NCBI RefSeq assembly: GCF_014207855.1
Contig: NZ_JACHKZ010000001.1
Coordinates: forward strand, 310,001 to 374,000
Source: Comamonas odontotermitis
GTDB taxonomy: Bacteria > Pseudomonadota > Gammaproteobacteria > Burkholderiales > Burkholderiaceae_C
DNA: 64,000 bases
Direction: 5' to 3'
This document shows, in pieces, positions 16,617 through 26,400 of this stretch. A program made the position numbers and the translations under genes. Positions within the stretch are counted from its first letter, which is position 1, and the number at the start of each line of letters is the position of its first letter. The notes under the pieces are model-generated. The model saw only the letters and a list, made by a program, of their open reading frames with translations, had not been told where the DNA came from and did no database searches.

Positions 16617-17450
16617 TCATCCGCGTCCAGTTGTCGGCCTGTCCCCGGCCCTGACATCCACCACCACGCGCTCCGGCGCTGCCAATGCATCCTCGTGCTG
16701 GCACGGCCACTTGCTCTGGCCGTCAATGCTGGTGAGCGTGTGGCCATCCTGGATGACATCGCCGTGCTGGACCAGGTACACGCCGGTGTTGAACAGAAAG
16801 CGGGAGACCTCGGCCGGATCGAGTGCCTCAAAGTGCAATTGCACGTCGGGCACGCCAAAGGCTGCGCCGCCCAGCGAGTCCATCAGCATCTCGCCGGGGC
16901 GGTTGCTGATGTTGAAAAACCGCACATTGAGCACGCCGTAGTAGTTGAAGCCATCCGCATGGGCTTGCAGATAGCGCTGCGGATCGAGCAGGCAACCCGC
17001 GTTGGTCTGGCTGATGGCGGTGATGCCGCCATTGGCGATCAGCACATGCATGACGGCCTGCAAAATCTCCAGGCGCTCTTCCGTATCAAGCCCCCGCCCC
17101 ATGAACTCGCTCACCAGCACGCAATGCTGGCACTGGGCAAGCGCGGCTTCCTTCTCGGGCCAGTCCCAGGTCTGCTCCAGTGCGCTGGCGTACTCGGCGG
17201 CATCCAGTGGCTGATCGGCACGGATGATGGCAATCTCGCTGGGAACGCCCTTTTTGTCACTGTAATCAACGGTGTAATCACGCAGCGCCAGCAAAATGGT
17301 GTCGCCGCTCGACACCAGCTCGACATCGCCCAGGCGCTCAGCCAAGGCGGCACGCAGGGTTTCGCCATCCAGCTGCGGGGGCTGGGCGTAGAGTGCTTCA
17401 AACGCCCACATATCGGGGGCCATGCGGGGGCTGGAATCGGACGGAACCAT
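16617..17450 (-). CDS. DUF4261-domain protein
   Basis: A protein of about 277 residues matching the DUF4261 family, whose function is not known. Features include a mid-protein ISQTNAGCLLDPQRYLQ segment, FNISNRPGEMLMDSLG, and the family's C-terminal GHTLTSIDGQSKWPCQHEDAL. The start is uncertain: ATGs at 17450 and 17423 are both possible and neither has a clear ribosome-binding site. The protein is acidic and soluble, with no signal peptide. Confidence 0.72.
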   Translation of the reverse strand: MVPSDSSPRMAPDMWAFEALYAQPPQLDGETLRAALAERLGDVELVSSGDTILLALRDYTVDYSDKKGVPSEIAIIRADQPLDAAEYASALEQTWDWPEKEAALAQCQHCVLVSEFMGRGLDTEERLEILQAVMHVLIANGGITAISQTNAGCLLDPQRYLQAHADGFNYYGVLNVRFFNISNRPGEMLMDSLGGAAFGVPDVQLHFEALDPAEVSRFLFNTGVYLVQHGDVIQDGHTLTSIDGQSKWPCQHEDALAAPERVVVDVRAGDRPTTGRG

Positions 17451-17564
17451 GAGCGAGCGCGGCAGTGGAAGAAGGCTGCATCTTGCCACGGAGGTGCCGC
17501 ATCGGCATGACCTGCGCTTTACCCACAGCCCCTATGATGGCGCAACACAAATGGAGCAGCCACC

Positions 17565-18038
17565 ATGGACGGCAATGATCTGGAATATGTGGGTTTCTGG
17601 GCGCGCGTAGGCGCAGCGCTGATCGACACGGTCGTGTTGATGCTGGTCATCACCCCTGCGCTGGTAGCGGTGTACGGGTGGGAATACTTTCTTGCCGAAG
17701 GATGGGTGCAAGGCCCGGCCGACGTGCTGATCAGCTGGGTGCTACCGGCAGTCGCCTGCATCTGGCTGTGGCACAAGCTACGGGCAACGCCGGGCAAGAT
17801 GCTGATTGGCGCCGAGATAGTGGATGCGGACACGGGCAAGGCAATGACGGTAGGCCAGTCGGTGATCCGCTACCTGGGCTACTTCGTATCCACCGTTCCC
17901 CTGGGGCTGGGGTTGATCTGGGTGGCATTCGATCCCCGCAAGCAGGGCTGGCACGACAAAATGGCCAACACCGTGGTGGTGCGCAAAAAAGGCGGGCGTA
18001 CACAGGCGGTGGCATTCAAGGACATTGATGCGCCTTGA
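17565..18038 (+). CDS. RDD-family membrane protein
   Basis: A 157-residue inner-membrane protein. The RDD signature is near the start (FWARVGAALIDTVVL: Arg14 and Asp20). Three hydrophobic segments follow (about 18-38, 55-72, 103-122), with a cytoplasmic GKMLIGAEIVDADTGK loop and the typical KQGWHDKMANTVVV close. RDD proteins are of varied or unknown role, some linked to ion exchange. It is a single gene between divergent and convergent neighbours. Confidence 0.9.
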   Translation: MDGNDLEYVGFWARVGAALIDTVVLMLVITPALVAVYGWEYFLAEGWVQGPADVLISWVLPAVACIWLWHKLRATPGKMLIGAEIVDADTGKAMTVGQSVIRYLGYFVSTVPLGLGLIWVAFDPRKQGWHDKMANTVVVRKKGGRTQAVAFKDIDAP

Positions 18039-18139
18039 AATAGCATGGACTGCACGCGGAACCCAGGCGTTCCTGCAAGATGAATGTGCGGCTCTGGAGC
18101 CCCTTGCGCAGTGACACGCCAACCGCAGCGCCAGCGCAT

Positions 18140-19096
18140 TCAGCCTGCGCGCGCAGCTCCGGCCAGAGCGGCAGGCTGGCGGCGCCCCCAGTTCATGACT
18201 GCGGTGCCAGCCACCGCCAAGGCGCCGCCCACCAGCATGGACGCATCGACCTGCTCACCCAGCCACAGGGCCGAGCAGATCACGCCGATCACTGGCACCA
18301 GCGTGATGTAGCCGGAAGCAGCGCCCGCACCCAATGCTTTGACGCCATCAAAATACCAGGCGTAGGCCAGCGCCGTCGAGCCCCAGGCCAGAAACAACAA
18401 GGCCCCCCATGCCACGCCGCCCGCCTGCACAGCGTTTGCCATGCCCTGGGGGCCTTCCACCAGCAGGCTGGCCAGCAGCAGCATGATGGCACCCATGGTG
18501 GAGGTGACTGCCGTGGTCGAGAGCGCATCCACCCCGGTCAGGATGGCCCGGCCAATCAAGGTATAGCTCACCCAGCACACCACGCATCCCAGAATCATCA
18601 GCTCTCCCACGCCTACGCCGGAGCTGAGCAGTTGCAGCGGATTGCCATGCGAGATGACCAGCGCCGCGCCAATGGCGGCCACCAGCATGCCCAGGCCAAT
18701 GGTGCGATTGAGCCGTTCCTTGAAGATCCAGGCTGCCAGCAGCAAGGTGACCACCGGGTTGAGGGTGATGACCAAAGCCGCTTTGCTGGCGGGCAGATGC
18801 TGCAGGCCACTGAGAAAGAATGCGGCGTAGCCAAATACCCCCGTTGCAGCTGCTGCGGCCATGCCCAACCAACGGCGGGTTGGCCAGGTCTTGAGCTGGC
18901 CCATGCCTCCTGCCATGTACATCCATGGCAGCAGCACCAGTGCCGCGAGCACAAAGCGCAGGCCCGATGCAGCGAGCGGCGGCATGTGCTGCGCCACCAT
19001 GCGCCCGGCAGGCCATGACGCGCCCCACAGCAAAGCCATGCCAATCAACCGCAGGTGCGAAGAGGCCTGCGGGCCAAGAGTTTTCTGGAGATTCAT
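18140..19096 (-). CDS. EamA/DMT-family transporter
   Basis: A 318-residue protein with ten predicted membrane helices in two EamA repeats, as in drug/metabolite exporters of the RhaT/YdcZ group. Typical pieces include MALLWGASWPAGR near the start and LGCVVCWVSYTLIGR at the start of the second half. Substrate unknown; relatives export amino acids and small metabolites. The start ATG at 19096 has no strong ribosome-binding site. Confidence 0.9.
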   Translation of the reverse strand: MNLQKTLGPQASSHLRLIGMALLWGASWPAGRMVAQHMPPLAASGLRFVLAALVLLPWMYMAGGMGQLKTWPTRRWLGMAAAAATGVFGYAAFFLSGLQHLPASKAALVITLNPVVTLLLAAWIFKERLNRTIGLGMLVAAIGAALVISHGNPLQLLSSGVGVGELMILGCVVCWVSYTLIGRAILTGVDALSTTAVTSTMGAIMLLLASLLVEGPQGMANAVQAGGVAWGALLFLAWGSTALAYAWYFDGVKALGAGAASGYITLVPVIGVICSALWLGEQVDASMLVGGALAVAGTAVMNWGRRQPAALAGAARAG

Positions 19097-19441
19097 AGTT
19101 CAGTACACCGCGCGCCTGCACTCTCTTTTCTCCCTCCCATCCAGCAGATGGAAATGGTTGCAAGCTACATCCGACTATAGCGACAAGCGCAGAGGACTGT
19201 GCGAGCCGCCGCATACGGGCGACTGAGCAACAGGGGCATGCGTGTCTGCCTGCTTGCCCATGCATTGCCAACACATAAAACAGCGCTGCTCGCCCACCAG
19301 AAAAGCGTTTTTCGCTATCAAAGTTGCATGTGAATAGCCACCGCAGCCTGCCCGCGCAGTTGTCGCCTGCTTAACGCGGCATGCCCTCCTTTTCTCGTTA
19401 TAGTGGCCGCTGCACTATTGCATCCCCATCTGGAAACAACC
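19097..19441. other. Divergent intergenic region without a gene
   Basis: 345 bp between the divergent EamA and VOC genes. It must hold the promoters of both, but I see no convincing conserved element beyond a few short AT-rich patches. Confidence 0.5.
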
Positions 19442-19825
19442 ATGTTCAACCACATCATGCTGGGTGCCAGCGACCTGGAAAAGTCCCGCCAGTTCTACGA
19501 CGCCTTTCTGGGCGTATTGGGCGTGCCGCCCGGCAACGCCAACAAAAACCGCTATTTCTGGCGCGGCAATGGCGGCACCTTTGGTGTCAGCACCCCCATC
19601 AATGGTCAGCCAGCCACCTTTGGCAACGGCAGCACCACAGGCTTTGCCGCCACCAGCCCCGAGCAAGTGAATGCCGCACATGCTGCAGGCCTTGCCAATG
19701 GCGGCGTGACCTGCGAAGACCCACCCGGCTGGCGTGGCGAAGGGCCCGGCGCTCTGTATCTGGCCTATCTGCGTGACCCGGACGGCAACAAGCTGTGCCT
19801 GGCACACCGCAAACCCAAGGAATGA
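19442..19825 (+). CDS. VOC-family (glyoxalase/dioxygenase-like) protein
   Basis: A 127-residue single vicinal-oxygen-chelate protein with the beta-alpha-beta-beta-beta signature (FNHIMLGASDLEKSRQFYD, YLAYLRDPDGNKLCLAH). Metal ligands His4 and the C-terminal acidic/His positions are plausible. Closest in form to stand-alone glyoxalase-like proteins of unknown substrate. The ATG at 19442 is preferred to the upstream in-frame start at 19403 because the VOC fold begins at MFNHIML. Confidence 0.88.
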   Translation: MFNHIMLGASDLEKSRQFYDAFLGVLGVPPGNANKNRYFWRGNGGTFGVSTPINGQPATFGNGSTTGFAATSPEQVNAAHAAGLANGGVTCEDPPGWRGEGPGALYLAYLRDPDGNKLCLAHRKPKE

Positions 19826-19830
19826 TTTGC

Positions 19831-19846
19831 TGCTGTTTTGATAGCA
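19831..19846. repeat. AT-cored hairpin repeat copy
   Basis: TGCTGTTTTGATAGCA: a short imperfect stem around TTTTG just after the VOC stop, of the same type as the elements at 21600 and 45211. It is followed directly by a GC-rich terminator. Confidence 0.45.
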
Positions 19847-19862
19847 ATTCTTCAAATCAGAT

Positions 19863-19887
19863 CGGGCGGTAACGCCCGTTTCTTTTT
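19863..19887 (+). terminator. Rho-independent terminator after VOC gene
   Basis: CGGGCG-GTAA-CGCCCG (19863-19878) with a GNRA-like tetraloop, followed by TTTCTTTTT. Confidence 0.88.
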
Positions 19888-20026
19888 AGGCCCATGGTTC
19901 CTACACGCACGAAAACACCGCTTTTGAAGCCTTGGGAATACCGCAGCACGCTCCCTGCGCAATCATCTGCGCCATACTGCCCGCTCAGCGCTCCGCCTGG
20001 CAGCGCTTCACAGCAAAGGATGATGG

Positions 20027-20638
20027 GTGCAATCAGCGGACAAGGGGTGGTTTGACGAAGCGTATTACCAGCGCTTTTACTTCGACAAGAAGACCAGCGT
20101 GGTCGATCCCGCGCACGCCGCGCGCCTGGGCGCGTTTGTCTGCAGTTATCTGCAATATGTGCGGGTGCCGGTGCGCCGCGTGCTCGATGTGGGCTGCGGA
20201 ATCGGCCTGTGGCGTGATGCCATTGCCCAGCACTTTCCCTCTGCCAGCTACCACGGCGTGGAGTTCAGCGAATATCTGTGCCAGCGCTATGGCTGGGAGC
20301 GCGGCTCCGTTATCGATTACCAACCGGCTGGCGGCGAGCCGTTTGATCTCGTCATCTGCCAGGGCGTGCTGCCGTACCTGAGCCCCACCGATCTGAAGCT
20401 GGCGCTGGAAAATCTGGCGCGCCTGTCCTGCGGCGCCCTGTATGTGGAAGCCGTGGCCCGCGAAGATTATGAGCGCGACATCATCGATGACACGCTTACC
20501 GATCCGCGCCTGTACCGCCACCGTGCTGCCTTGTACCGGCGTGGGCTGGCCGAGGGCTTTACCGAGCTTGGTGGCGGCGTATGGCTGAGCCGCCGCGCCG
20601 AGGTGCCGCTGTTCGCGCTGGAGGCCATGGGCGACTGA
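20027..20638 (+). CDS. Class I SAM-dependent methyltransferase
   Basis: A 203-residue Rossmann-fold methyltransferase. Motif I is LDVGCGIGLW (about 53-62), an acidic motif-II residue lies in YHGVEFSEYL, and motif IV is FDLVICQGVLPYLS. The start is a GTG at 20027, supported by an AAAGGA ribosome-binding site 6-7 bp upstream. Substrate unknown; the small size and lack of extra domains suggest a metabolite. It precedes the tapT-like gene by 130 bp. Confidence 0.85.
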   Translation: MQSADKGWFDEAYYQRFYFDKKTSVVDPAHAARLGAFVCSYLQYVRVPVRRVLDVGCGIGLWRDAIAQHFPSASYHGVEFSEYLCQRYGWERGSVIDYQPAGGEPFDLVICQGVLPYLSPTDLKLALENLARLSCGALYVEAVAREDYERDIIDDTLTDPRLYRHRAALYRRGLAEGFTELGGGVWLSRRAEVPLFALEAMGD

Positions 20639-20768
20639 AGACCATCGCCAAAACGTGCGCGCCCGGCACAGGCGGCGCAGCGGCAGTTGCCCAGTGCGGT
20701 CAGTCTGCAGTGGCAGTGCTAAACCCGGTTGATTCCTTGGGCGGCCAAGAGCGACGACAATAGCGGCC

Positions 20769-21620
20769 GTGTCACCCGCCTCTCCCCCCTGCCCCATCGT
20801 TCTTCCCCACGCCGTATCGCGCCTGCGCGCCGAGCGCCAGTCGCGCAGCACACGGCCGTTTCTCGCGCGTGGCGGCCCCAAGGGAGAGCGTTGCGAAGGC
20901 TGCAGGCTACGCCCCAGCCATTGCATATGCCCCCTGCACCCGACCCAGGCCACCCATGCAGGCGTGTGCCTCCTGATGCACGATGCCGAACCGCTCAAGC
21001 CCAGCAACACCGGCTGGCTGATTGCCGATGTGGTGGCCGAGACCTATGCCTTCGGCTGGTCGCGCACGCAGGAAGACCCGGCGCTGACCGCACTGCTGAA
21101 TGATCCGCAATGGCAGCCCTACGTTGTCTTTCCAGAGGAGTTTGTGCAGCCTGCCAGCCGCGTGGTGCGGACGGTGACCACGGTTTCGGATACCAAGCTT
21201 TTTGATGGCACATTGCACATGGCGCCACCGCCTGCGGCCAGTCTGGCACCAAGGCCGCTATTCATTCTGCTCGACGCCACCTGGCCCGAGGCGCGCAAGA
21301 TGTTCCGCAAAAGCCCCCGGCTTGATGGTTTTCCTGTGCTCAGCCTGCACCCGGAACAGATCTCCCGCTACCAGTTGCGCCGCTCCAAAAGAGACGACCA
21401 CTTCTGCACGGCAGAAGTGGCTGCGCTGTGCCTGGACCTGGCCGGCGACCAGCGCGCTGCGCAGACGCTGGAGGCTTACCTTGACATCTACACCCACCAT
21501 TACCTGCAGGCCAAACACCAGCTGCCGCCCGATTGGAACAGCCATGCACACCAGCAATTGGCGGCATTGCAAGCCAGTGGCAACGATTCAGACGTCAAAA
21601 GCTACCAAAACAATAGCTAG
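20769..21620 (+). CDS. tapT: tRNA-uridine aminocarboxypropyltransferase (DTW domain)
   Basis: DTW-domain enzyme of the TapT (YfiP) family that installs acp3U at tRNA position 47 from SAM. The N-terminal Cys pattern CEGCRLRPSHCIC (Cys42, 45, 52, 54) and the DTW motif, here DATW (169-172), are present, along with the downstream RRSKRDDHFCTAEVAAL. The GTG at 20769 is the likely start; there is no better ATG before the Cys motif. The last codons (SYQNNS, stop) are read from a dispersed hairpin repeat, so the native C-terminus is probably an accident of repeat insertion. Cytoplasmic. Confidence 0.88.
   Translation: MSPASPPCPIVLPHAVSRLRAERQSRSTRPFLARGGPKGERCEGCRLRPSHCICPLHPTQATHAGVCLLMHDAEPLKPSNTGWLIADVVAETYAFGWSRTQEDPALTALLNDPQWQPYVVFPEEFVQPASRVVRTVTTVSDTKLFDGTLHMAPPPAASLAPRPLFILLDATWPEARKMFRKSPRLDGFPVLSLHPEQISRYQLRRSKRDDHFCTAEVAALCLDLAGDQRAAQTLEAYLDIYTHHYLQAKHQLPPDWNSHAHQQLAALQASGNDSDVKSYQNNS
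21600..21618. repeat. AT-cored hairpin repeat overlapping the tapT stop
   Basis: AGCTACCAAAACAATAGCT: AGCTA and TAGCT half-sites around an A-rich loop. The element supplies the final codons of the tapT-like gene and begins its TAG stop. A GC-rich/T-rich continuation to about 21656 resembles the rest of the family. Confidence 0.55.
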
Positions 21621-21663
21621 CGCGCTTCATTGATAAGGCCGGTGGCTCGCTTTTTAGCAGCAG

Positions 21664-21906
21664 TCAGTCGAGGGCAAAACCTTTTTCCGTCAGTTGCACC
21701 TCACCATTGGGTCCGGTCTGCAGCCAGCCTTGCTCTCGGGCGTAGGCCAACGCCTGCTGCTGGTCCTGCGCGCTGAACTGATGGCGGTCCAGGTCGTGCT
21801 GGAGCGCCTGGGGATCGAGCCCTTCACCGGCGCGCAGGCTTTGCTCGCTCACCAGCAGGTACAGAATGTGCCGGGCTTTCTTGTGAATCTCTTCAGGGTT
21901 GGTCAT
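21664..21906 (-). CDS. Small hypothetical protein, winged-helix-like
   Basis: An 80-residue protein with predicted helix-helix-helix and a short C-terminal beta hairpin (GWLQTGPNGEVQLTEKGFALD), which resembles a winged-helix end. GGAAAG lies upstream of the ATG. I do not recognise a named family. It is 77 bp downstream of the ferritin-like gene on the same strand. Confidence 0.6.
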   Translation of the reverse strand: MTNPEEIHKKARHILYLLVSEQSLRAGEGLDPQALQHDLDRHQFSAQDQQQALAYAREQGWLQTGPNGEVQLTEKGFALD

Positions 21907-21983
21907 GGTGGAGGCTTTCCTATCCGGTCAGCGCCGCGTCGCGGCAGAAGAGCGGCTGCCATTGCGGGCAGCCGTTCAAGGCA

Positions 21984-22526
21984 TCAGCGGGCCTTGTTCA
22001 TCCAGTCCGACAGTTCATCGGCGTGTTCCTGCTCCTGCTCCAGAATCTGTTCGATCAATCGGCGCGTGGTGTGGTCCTTGTCGCCAATCAGATCGATCAT
22101 CTGCGTATAGGCTTCAATGGCAACACGTTCGGCCACCAGGTTGGAGCGGATCATTGCATGCAGATCCAGCTCGTCGTTGTAATCTGCGTGGCTGCGGTTG
22201 GTGAGCGTGTCAGGGTTCAGGTCAGGCTCGCCGCCCAACTGCACGATACGTGTGCAGATGCGGTCTGCGTGCGATTGCTCTTCATTGGCATGCACCAGAA
22301 ACTCATCGGCCACGGCAGGCGATTCCAGCCCCGTTGCGGTGAAATGGTGGCGCTTGTAGCGCAGCACGCAAACCAGCTCGGTGGCCAGAGCGTCGTTGAG
22401 TAATTTGATGATGTCTTCGCGGTACGGCGATGCGTCGGGCAACACCGCGCCTTCGGTCAGACTTTGCTTGGCCGCGTCGAGACGGGCCTGGTCCAGGGCG
22501 AGCGTTGTTTTCTTGGTTTGTGGCAT
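21984..22526 (-). CDS. Ferritin-like (bacterioferritin/Dps-type) protein
   Basis: A 180-residue four-helix ferritin-like protein. Carboxylate and His ligands typical of a diiron site appear in ELVCVLRYKRHHF, HANEEQSHADRI, NLVAERVAIEAY and EQEQEHADEL. It may store iron or protect against peroxide; it lacks the Met-haem clues needed to call it a true bacterioferritin. The start at ATG 22526 is chosen because GGAGG lies 8 bp upstream; an ATG at 22541 overlaps that site. Confidence 0.85.
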   Translation of the reverse strand: MPQTKKTTLALDQARLDAAKQSLTEGAVLPDASPYREDIIKLLNDALATELVCVLRYKRHHFTATGLESPAVADEFLVHANEEQSHADRICTRIVQLGGEPDLNPDTLTNRSHADYNDELDLHAMIRSNLVAERVAIEAYTQMIDLIGDKDHTTRRLIEQILEQEQEHADELSDWMNKAR

Positions 22527-22655
22527 CGTAGGTTCCTCCATGGGGTTGGATTCGCTTGAAAAGCTGTGGGCGTTTTCAAGCACGGCACCTATCGAACATA
22601 GCCCGCCACCCCGGCCCTGTCTGTGAGACAAGTTCGATTGTGCGTGCCCCCCGAT

Positions 22656-23300
22656 TCAGAAACCTGCGCCGGGCTGAGACAGATACTGCGACTCATCGGA
22701 CGTACTCTCACGCCCCAATACGGCATTGCGATGCGGAAAGCGGCCAAAGCGTGCAATCACCTCCTGGTGGCGCCAGGCGTAGTCCAGCGTGCCTTGCAGA
22801 AACTGCACGAGGTCAGGATCAGAACCTGCCGCCTGCGCCAACGCCGCAAAGGCCAGCACGCTGCGCCGCTGCATGACTGGGTCTTCTGCGTGCTCCAGCG
22901 GCAGGTAGACAAAAATGCGCAGCACCTCAGGCAACTGCAGATCCAGGCCCGACGCTATGGCGCCGAGTGCCAGCTCCAGCGCCTGCCGGTCACCAGCAAA
23001 CGCTTCAGGGGTGCCGCGGTGGATATTGCGGGTGAACTGGTCGAGCAGCAGAATCAGCGCCAGCCGCCCCCATGGCTCACCGGCCCAGTCCTCAAGCTGT
23101 CCATCGAGCGCAGCCTGCACGGTGGAGCCAAAGCGTCGGCGCATTTCGGAATCGAAGGCATCCGATTTGGTGAACCACTGCTGGCGTTGCTGCAGCGCCT
23201 GCGCATTGCCGGGGCGCGCGGCGCCCAGCCAGAACTGAAGGATTGCGTCGGCACCTGCCAGAGCAGGCTCCCCGTGATTGGTAAGAGAAGAATGTGGCAT
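22656..23300 (-). CDS. DUF924-family protein
   Basis: A 214-residue soluble helical protein of the DUF924 family (TPR-like fold, function unknown). The hallmark motifs are ILQFWLG near the start, LILLLDQFTRNIHRGTPEAF in the middle, and the C-terminal RFGRFPHRNAVLGR EST segment. The ATG at 23300 matches the family's usual start; the longer in-frame reading adds an unconserved stretch. Confidence 0.9.
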   Translation of the reverse strand: MPHSSLTNHGEPALAGADAILQFWLGAARPGNAQALQQRQQWFTKSDAFDSEMRRRFGSTVQAALDGQLEDWAGEPWGRLALILLLDQFTRNIHRGTPEAFAGDRQALELALGAIASGLDLQLPEVLRIFVYLPLEHAEDPVMQRRSVLAFAALAQAAGSDPDLVQFLQGTLDYAWRHQEVIARFGRFPHRNAVLGRESTSDESQYLSQPGAGF

Positions 23301-23354
23301 GCCCAGGTTATACCCCGGGGCCGGAGAAAAACAGCTGGCAGCGAACACAAAACC

Positions 23355-23390
23355 ACTTCGGCCCGCATGCCAGTGGCATGGGGCCGAAGT
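23355..23390 (-). terminator. Terminator after the giant Ig-repeat gene
   Basis: A long hairpin: ACTTCGGCCC (23355-23364) pairs with GGGCCGAAGT (23381-23390), and inner CATGCCA/TGGCATG segments extend the stem. On the minus strand it is followed by GGTTTTGTG. It lies 60 bp beyond the stop at 23450. Confidence 0.7.
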
Positions 23391-23449
23391 TCAACGAAGA
23401 GGATGGGTGTGAGCCTGGCTACGGCCATAGGCCATTGCCAGGCACGCCA

Positions 23450-26400
23450 CTACTTGTCGTCTGCAGGGAGCATGCTACCTGCCTGCACGGGCTGGCCATC
23501 GGCGTCGGTGATGCGCATCACCATCAACTCTGGCGTGGAGTCCGGATCATCGCCACCATCTCCCTCAATACCCCGAGAGGCGGCGTAGAACCCGGTGGAG
23601 AAGCGAATGACCGGGGTGTCCGCCCCCACCTGAGCAGGAGCGCAGCGGAAGTTGAAGCCCCGCAGTTGATCCTTGACACAGACATAGCCACTTGCGCGGT
23701 CGATGACCGAACCTTCGCTGTAAGGCACGAAGTTGAAGATCCGGCTCTTCATGGCACCGCTATGCGCCAGCACCACCCAGGAACCCACCAGGGAGTCGAT
23801 GCTGTTCTTGTTGATACCGAAATAGAAGCGTTCGATCTGTACCGGATCTTCATTCGGGAACTGGATGGTTCCGGTGGACGATGAGGTGAACTTGATGTTC
23901 TCCGCATTGCCAGCGTTTCCCATATAGCTCGCAGTCAGATCGCCGCTGCCGAAATAGCGGCCGCCCTGGTATTGGTTCAGCGCAATGGCAGGCCTGTTGG
24001 CCGCAGGAATGGTGGATGGATCATGCGTGCCCAGCACACTGTGGAACGTGGCATTGCCCTTGCTTTCGTAGTCATAGACCGAGATGAACAAGGTGTGATC
24101 CTGGCTGTTGATGGGCTTTTGCAGATCCACCGCCAAACCGCGGCCTGGTTTGCCCGTGATTTCGTTGCTCACGATCCAGGTACCAGCCTCTGGTGCGTAG
24201 TCCGGCCGGAAGTAGGTGGTCTGCGTGGTCTTGCCAGCCGCAGTCGAGTACGCAGCACGTGTGATGCGAGAGCCGATGATGCGATGTTTGTCCCCGGAGC
24301 CGAACTGCACGGTGCCAACCACCTGATCCACACTGCGCTGCAGCGTCAGCGCAATGGGAGCACTGGGCTGCGCCGATACGCCGGAGCACTTGAAGATGCG
24401 ATCTGCGCCTGAGTCATCGCATGTCGCAAAGAATGGCGTGCTCAGCGATCCTTCAAAGCCATGCATCGTGAGCTTGGTGCTTGCTGCATAGGGCCATGGA
24501 ACAGGAGAGAGCGTCCAGTTGTAGTTCAGACCCACCTGCTCGCCCGAACCGATATCGGCCCACCAGGTGCTGACAGGCTGGTTGTTCTGACCCAGCTCCA
24601 CCATGGCCCAGCGATCCACATAGGCAGGATCGGCAAAGGTTCCTTGAGGCGTGCCTTCGTAGTCGAAACGCTCGATGGCCTTGGCTTCCTCGCCAGGGAA
24701 TTTGATGCTACCCGTGGTTCGGCTGCTGAAGACCACCTCCACATTGCCCGCATTGCCAGCCTCCTGTCCATCCAATGGACCACTGCCGAAGAAACGGCCG
24801 CCCTGGTACGTCGTCAAGGGCGCAACCACCTTGTTGCCGTCCATGGTGCCGATGGCGATGTGGAAGGTCGGCGCGCCAGAGGAGGTGTAGTTGTACACCT
24901 GCATCACAAACTTGCCATTCTGCACATCGATGCCCATGCCGCGGCCAGGTTTGCCATTGAGCTCTGCAGTGATCACCCAGTTGCCGCCTTGGGGATCGCC
25001 AACGCTTGAACCAGCGCCCGAGCCGTCGGCTGGCGATGTCTTGGACACCTGGCGCGTGTCGGTAGCGACATTGCCTGCTGCGTCGGTCTGCGATGCAGTG
25101 ACTGTCACCGCACCTGCAGGCAATCCGCCCACCTTGACGCCCGAGACCGCCCATGTGCCGTTGGTGCAAGGTGCCGAGGCCGCTACATTGCCAATGCTCA
25201 CGGTCACAGTCCCGTCAGACGATGTGCAGGTGCCGGAAACACCGTAGGACGACTGGTTCGAGCCGTCGATCGTCGGCGCTGCAGTGATCGAGACCGCAGG
25301 TGGTGTCACATCCTTGACGGTGGTGCGCGTGCCGCTGACAACTGCACCGTTGATGGTCTGCGATGCAGTGATCGTCACGACACCATCAGGCAGGCTGCTG
25401 ACGGTCATCCCGGACACCGACCAATTGCCACCATTGCAGGCAGTCGTGGTCGTCAAGCCGCCGATGGCCACCGTCACTGTTCCATTTCCGGCCGAGCAGG
25501 TGCCAGTGACGCCACCGTAGGACGATTGGTTGGACGCGTTGATGGGAGGTGCGGCGGTCACCGATACTGCTGATGCAGCCGCATTCTTGGTGGTGGTGAG
25601 CGCCCCCGTGCCGGTATTGCCAGCAGCGTCCGTCTGCGATGCGGTGACCGTAACCGGCCCTGCAGGCAGACCGCTGACGTCCGCACCCGCGGCAGACCAT
25701 GCGCCGCCATTGCATACCGGCGACGGCACCACGGTGACGCTGCCAATGCTCACCGAGACGGTCGATCCGCTCTCCGTGCAGGTGCCAGAAACCCCATAGG
25801 ACGCCTGATTGGCAGAGGTGATTGCAGGAGCCGAGGTAACTGCCACAGCGGGAGGTGTTGCGTCCTTGGAGGTGGAGCGCGTGCCTGTGCCTGTCTGATT
25901 GTTGACCGTCTGCGATGCGGTGACCGTGACGGCTCCATCACCCAGGGCAGTGACATTGACCCCAGAGACCGACCATGCGCCACCGCTGCAAGTGGCCTGC
26001 GCCGCGATGCTGCCGATGTTCACGACAACAGATTGCCCATTGGCCGAGCAAGTACCCGAAACGCCATAAGAGGCCTGGTTGGCCGCGTTGATCACCGCGG
26101 CATTGCTGACTGTGACCACAGGGGTGTCACCCGGGTTGGAAACCGTGCTCTTGTTCGTTGTGGTCGAGCCTTGCCCCACCTGGTTGTTCACGGTTTGCGA
26201 AGCCGTGATCGTGATGGTGCCATCGGGCAAGCCGCTCACGTTGACGCCGGACACCGACCAGTTGCCACCGGTGCAGGTCGCCGACGCAGGGATACCGCCA
26301 ATACTGACCGTTACAGGCTGACCTTCGGCAGAACAGGTGCCCGACACTCCGTAAGACGTCTGATTACTCAACGTGATGGCTGACGCAGTGACCGAAACCG

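Noticed and set aside
16400-16654. Plus-strand open reading of 84 residues between PadR and DUF4261 genes (candidate yqjH-like partner)
   Set aside because: No resemblance to siderophore-interacting proteins; no ribosome-binding site; the opposite strand looks more coding-like.
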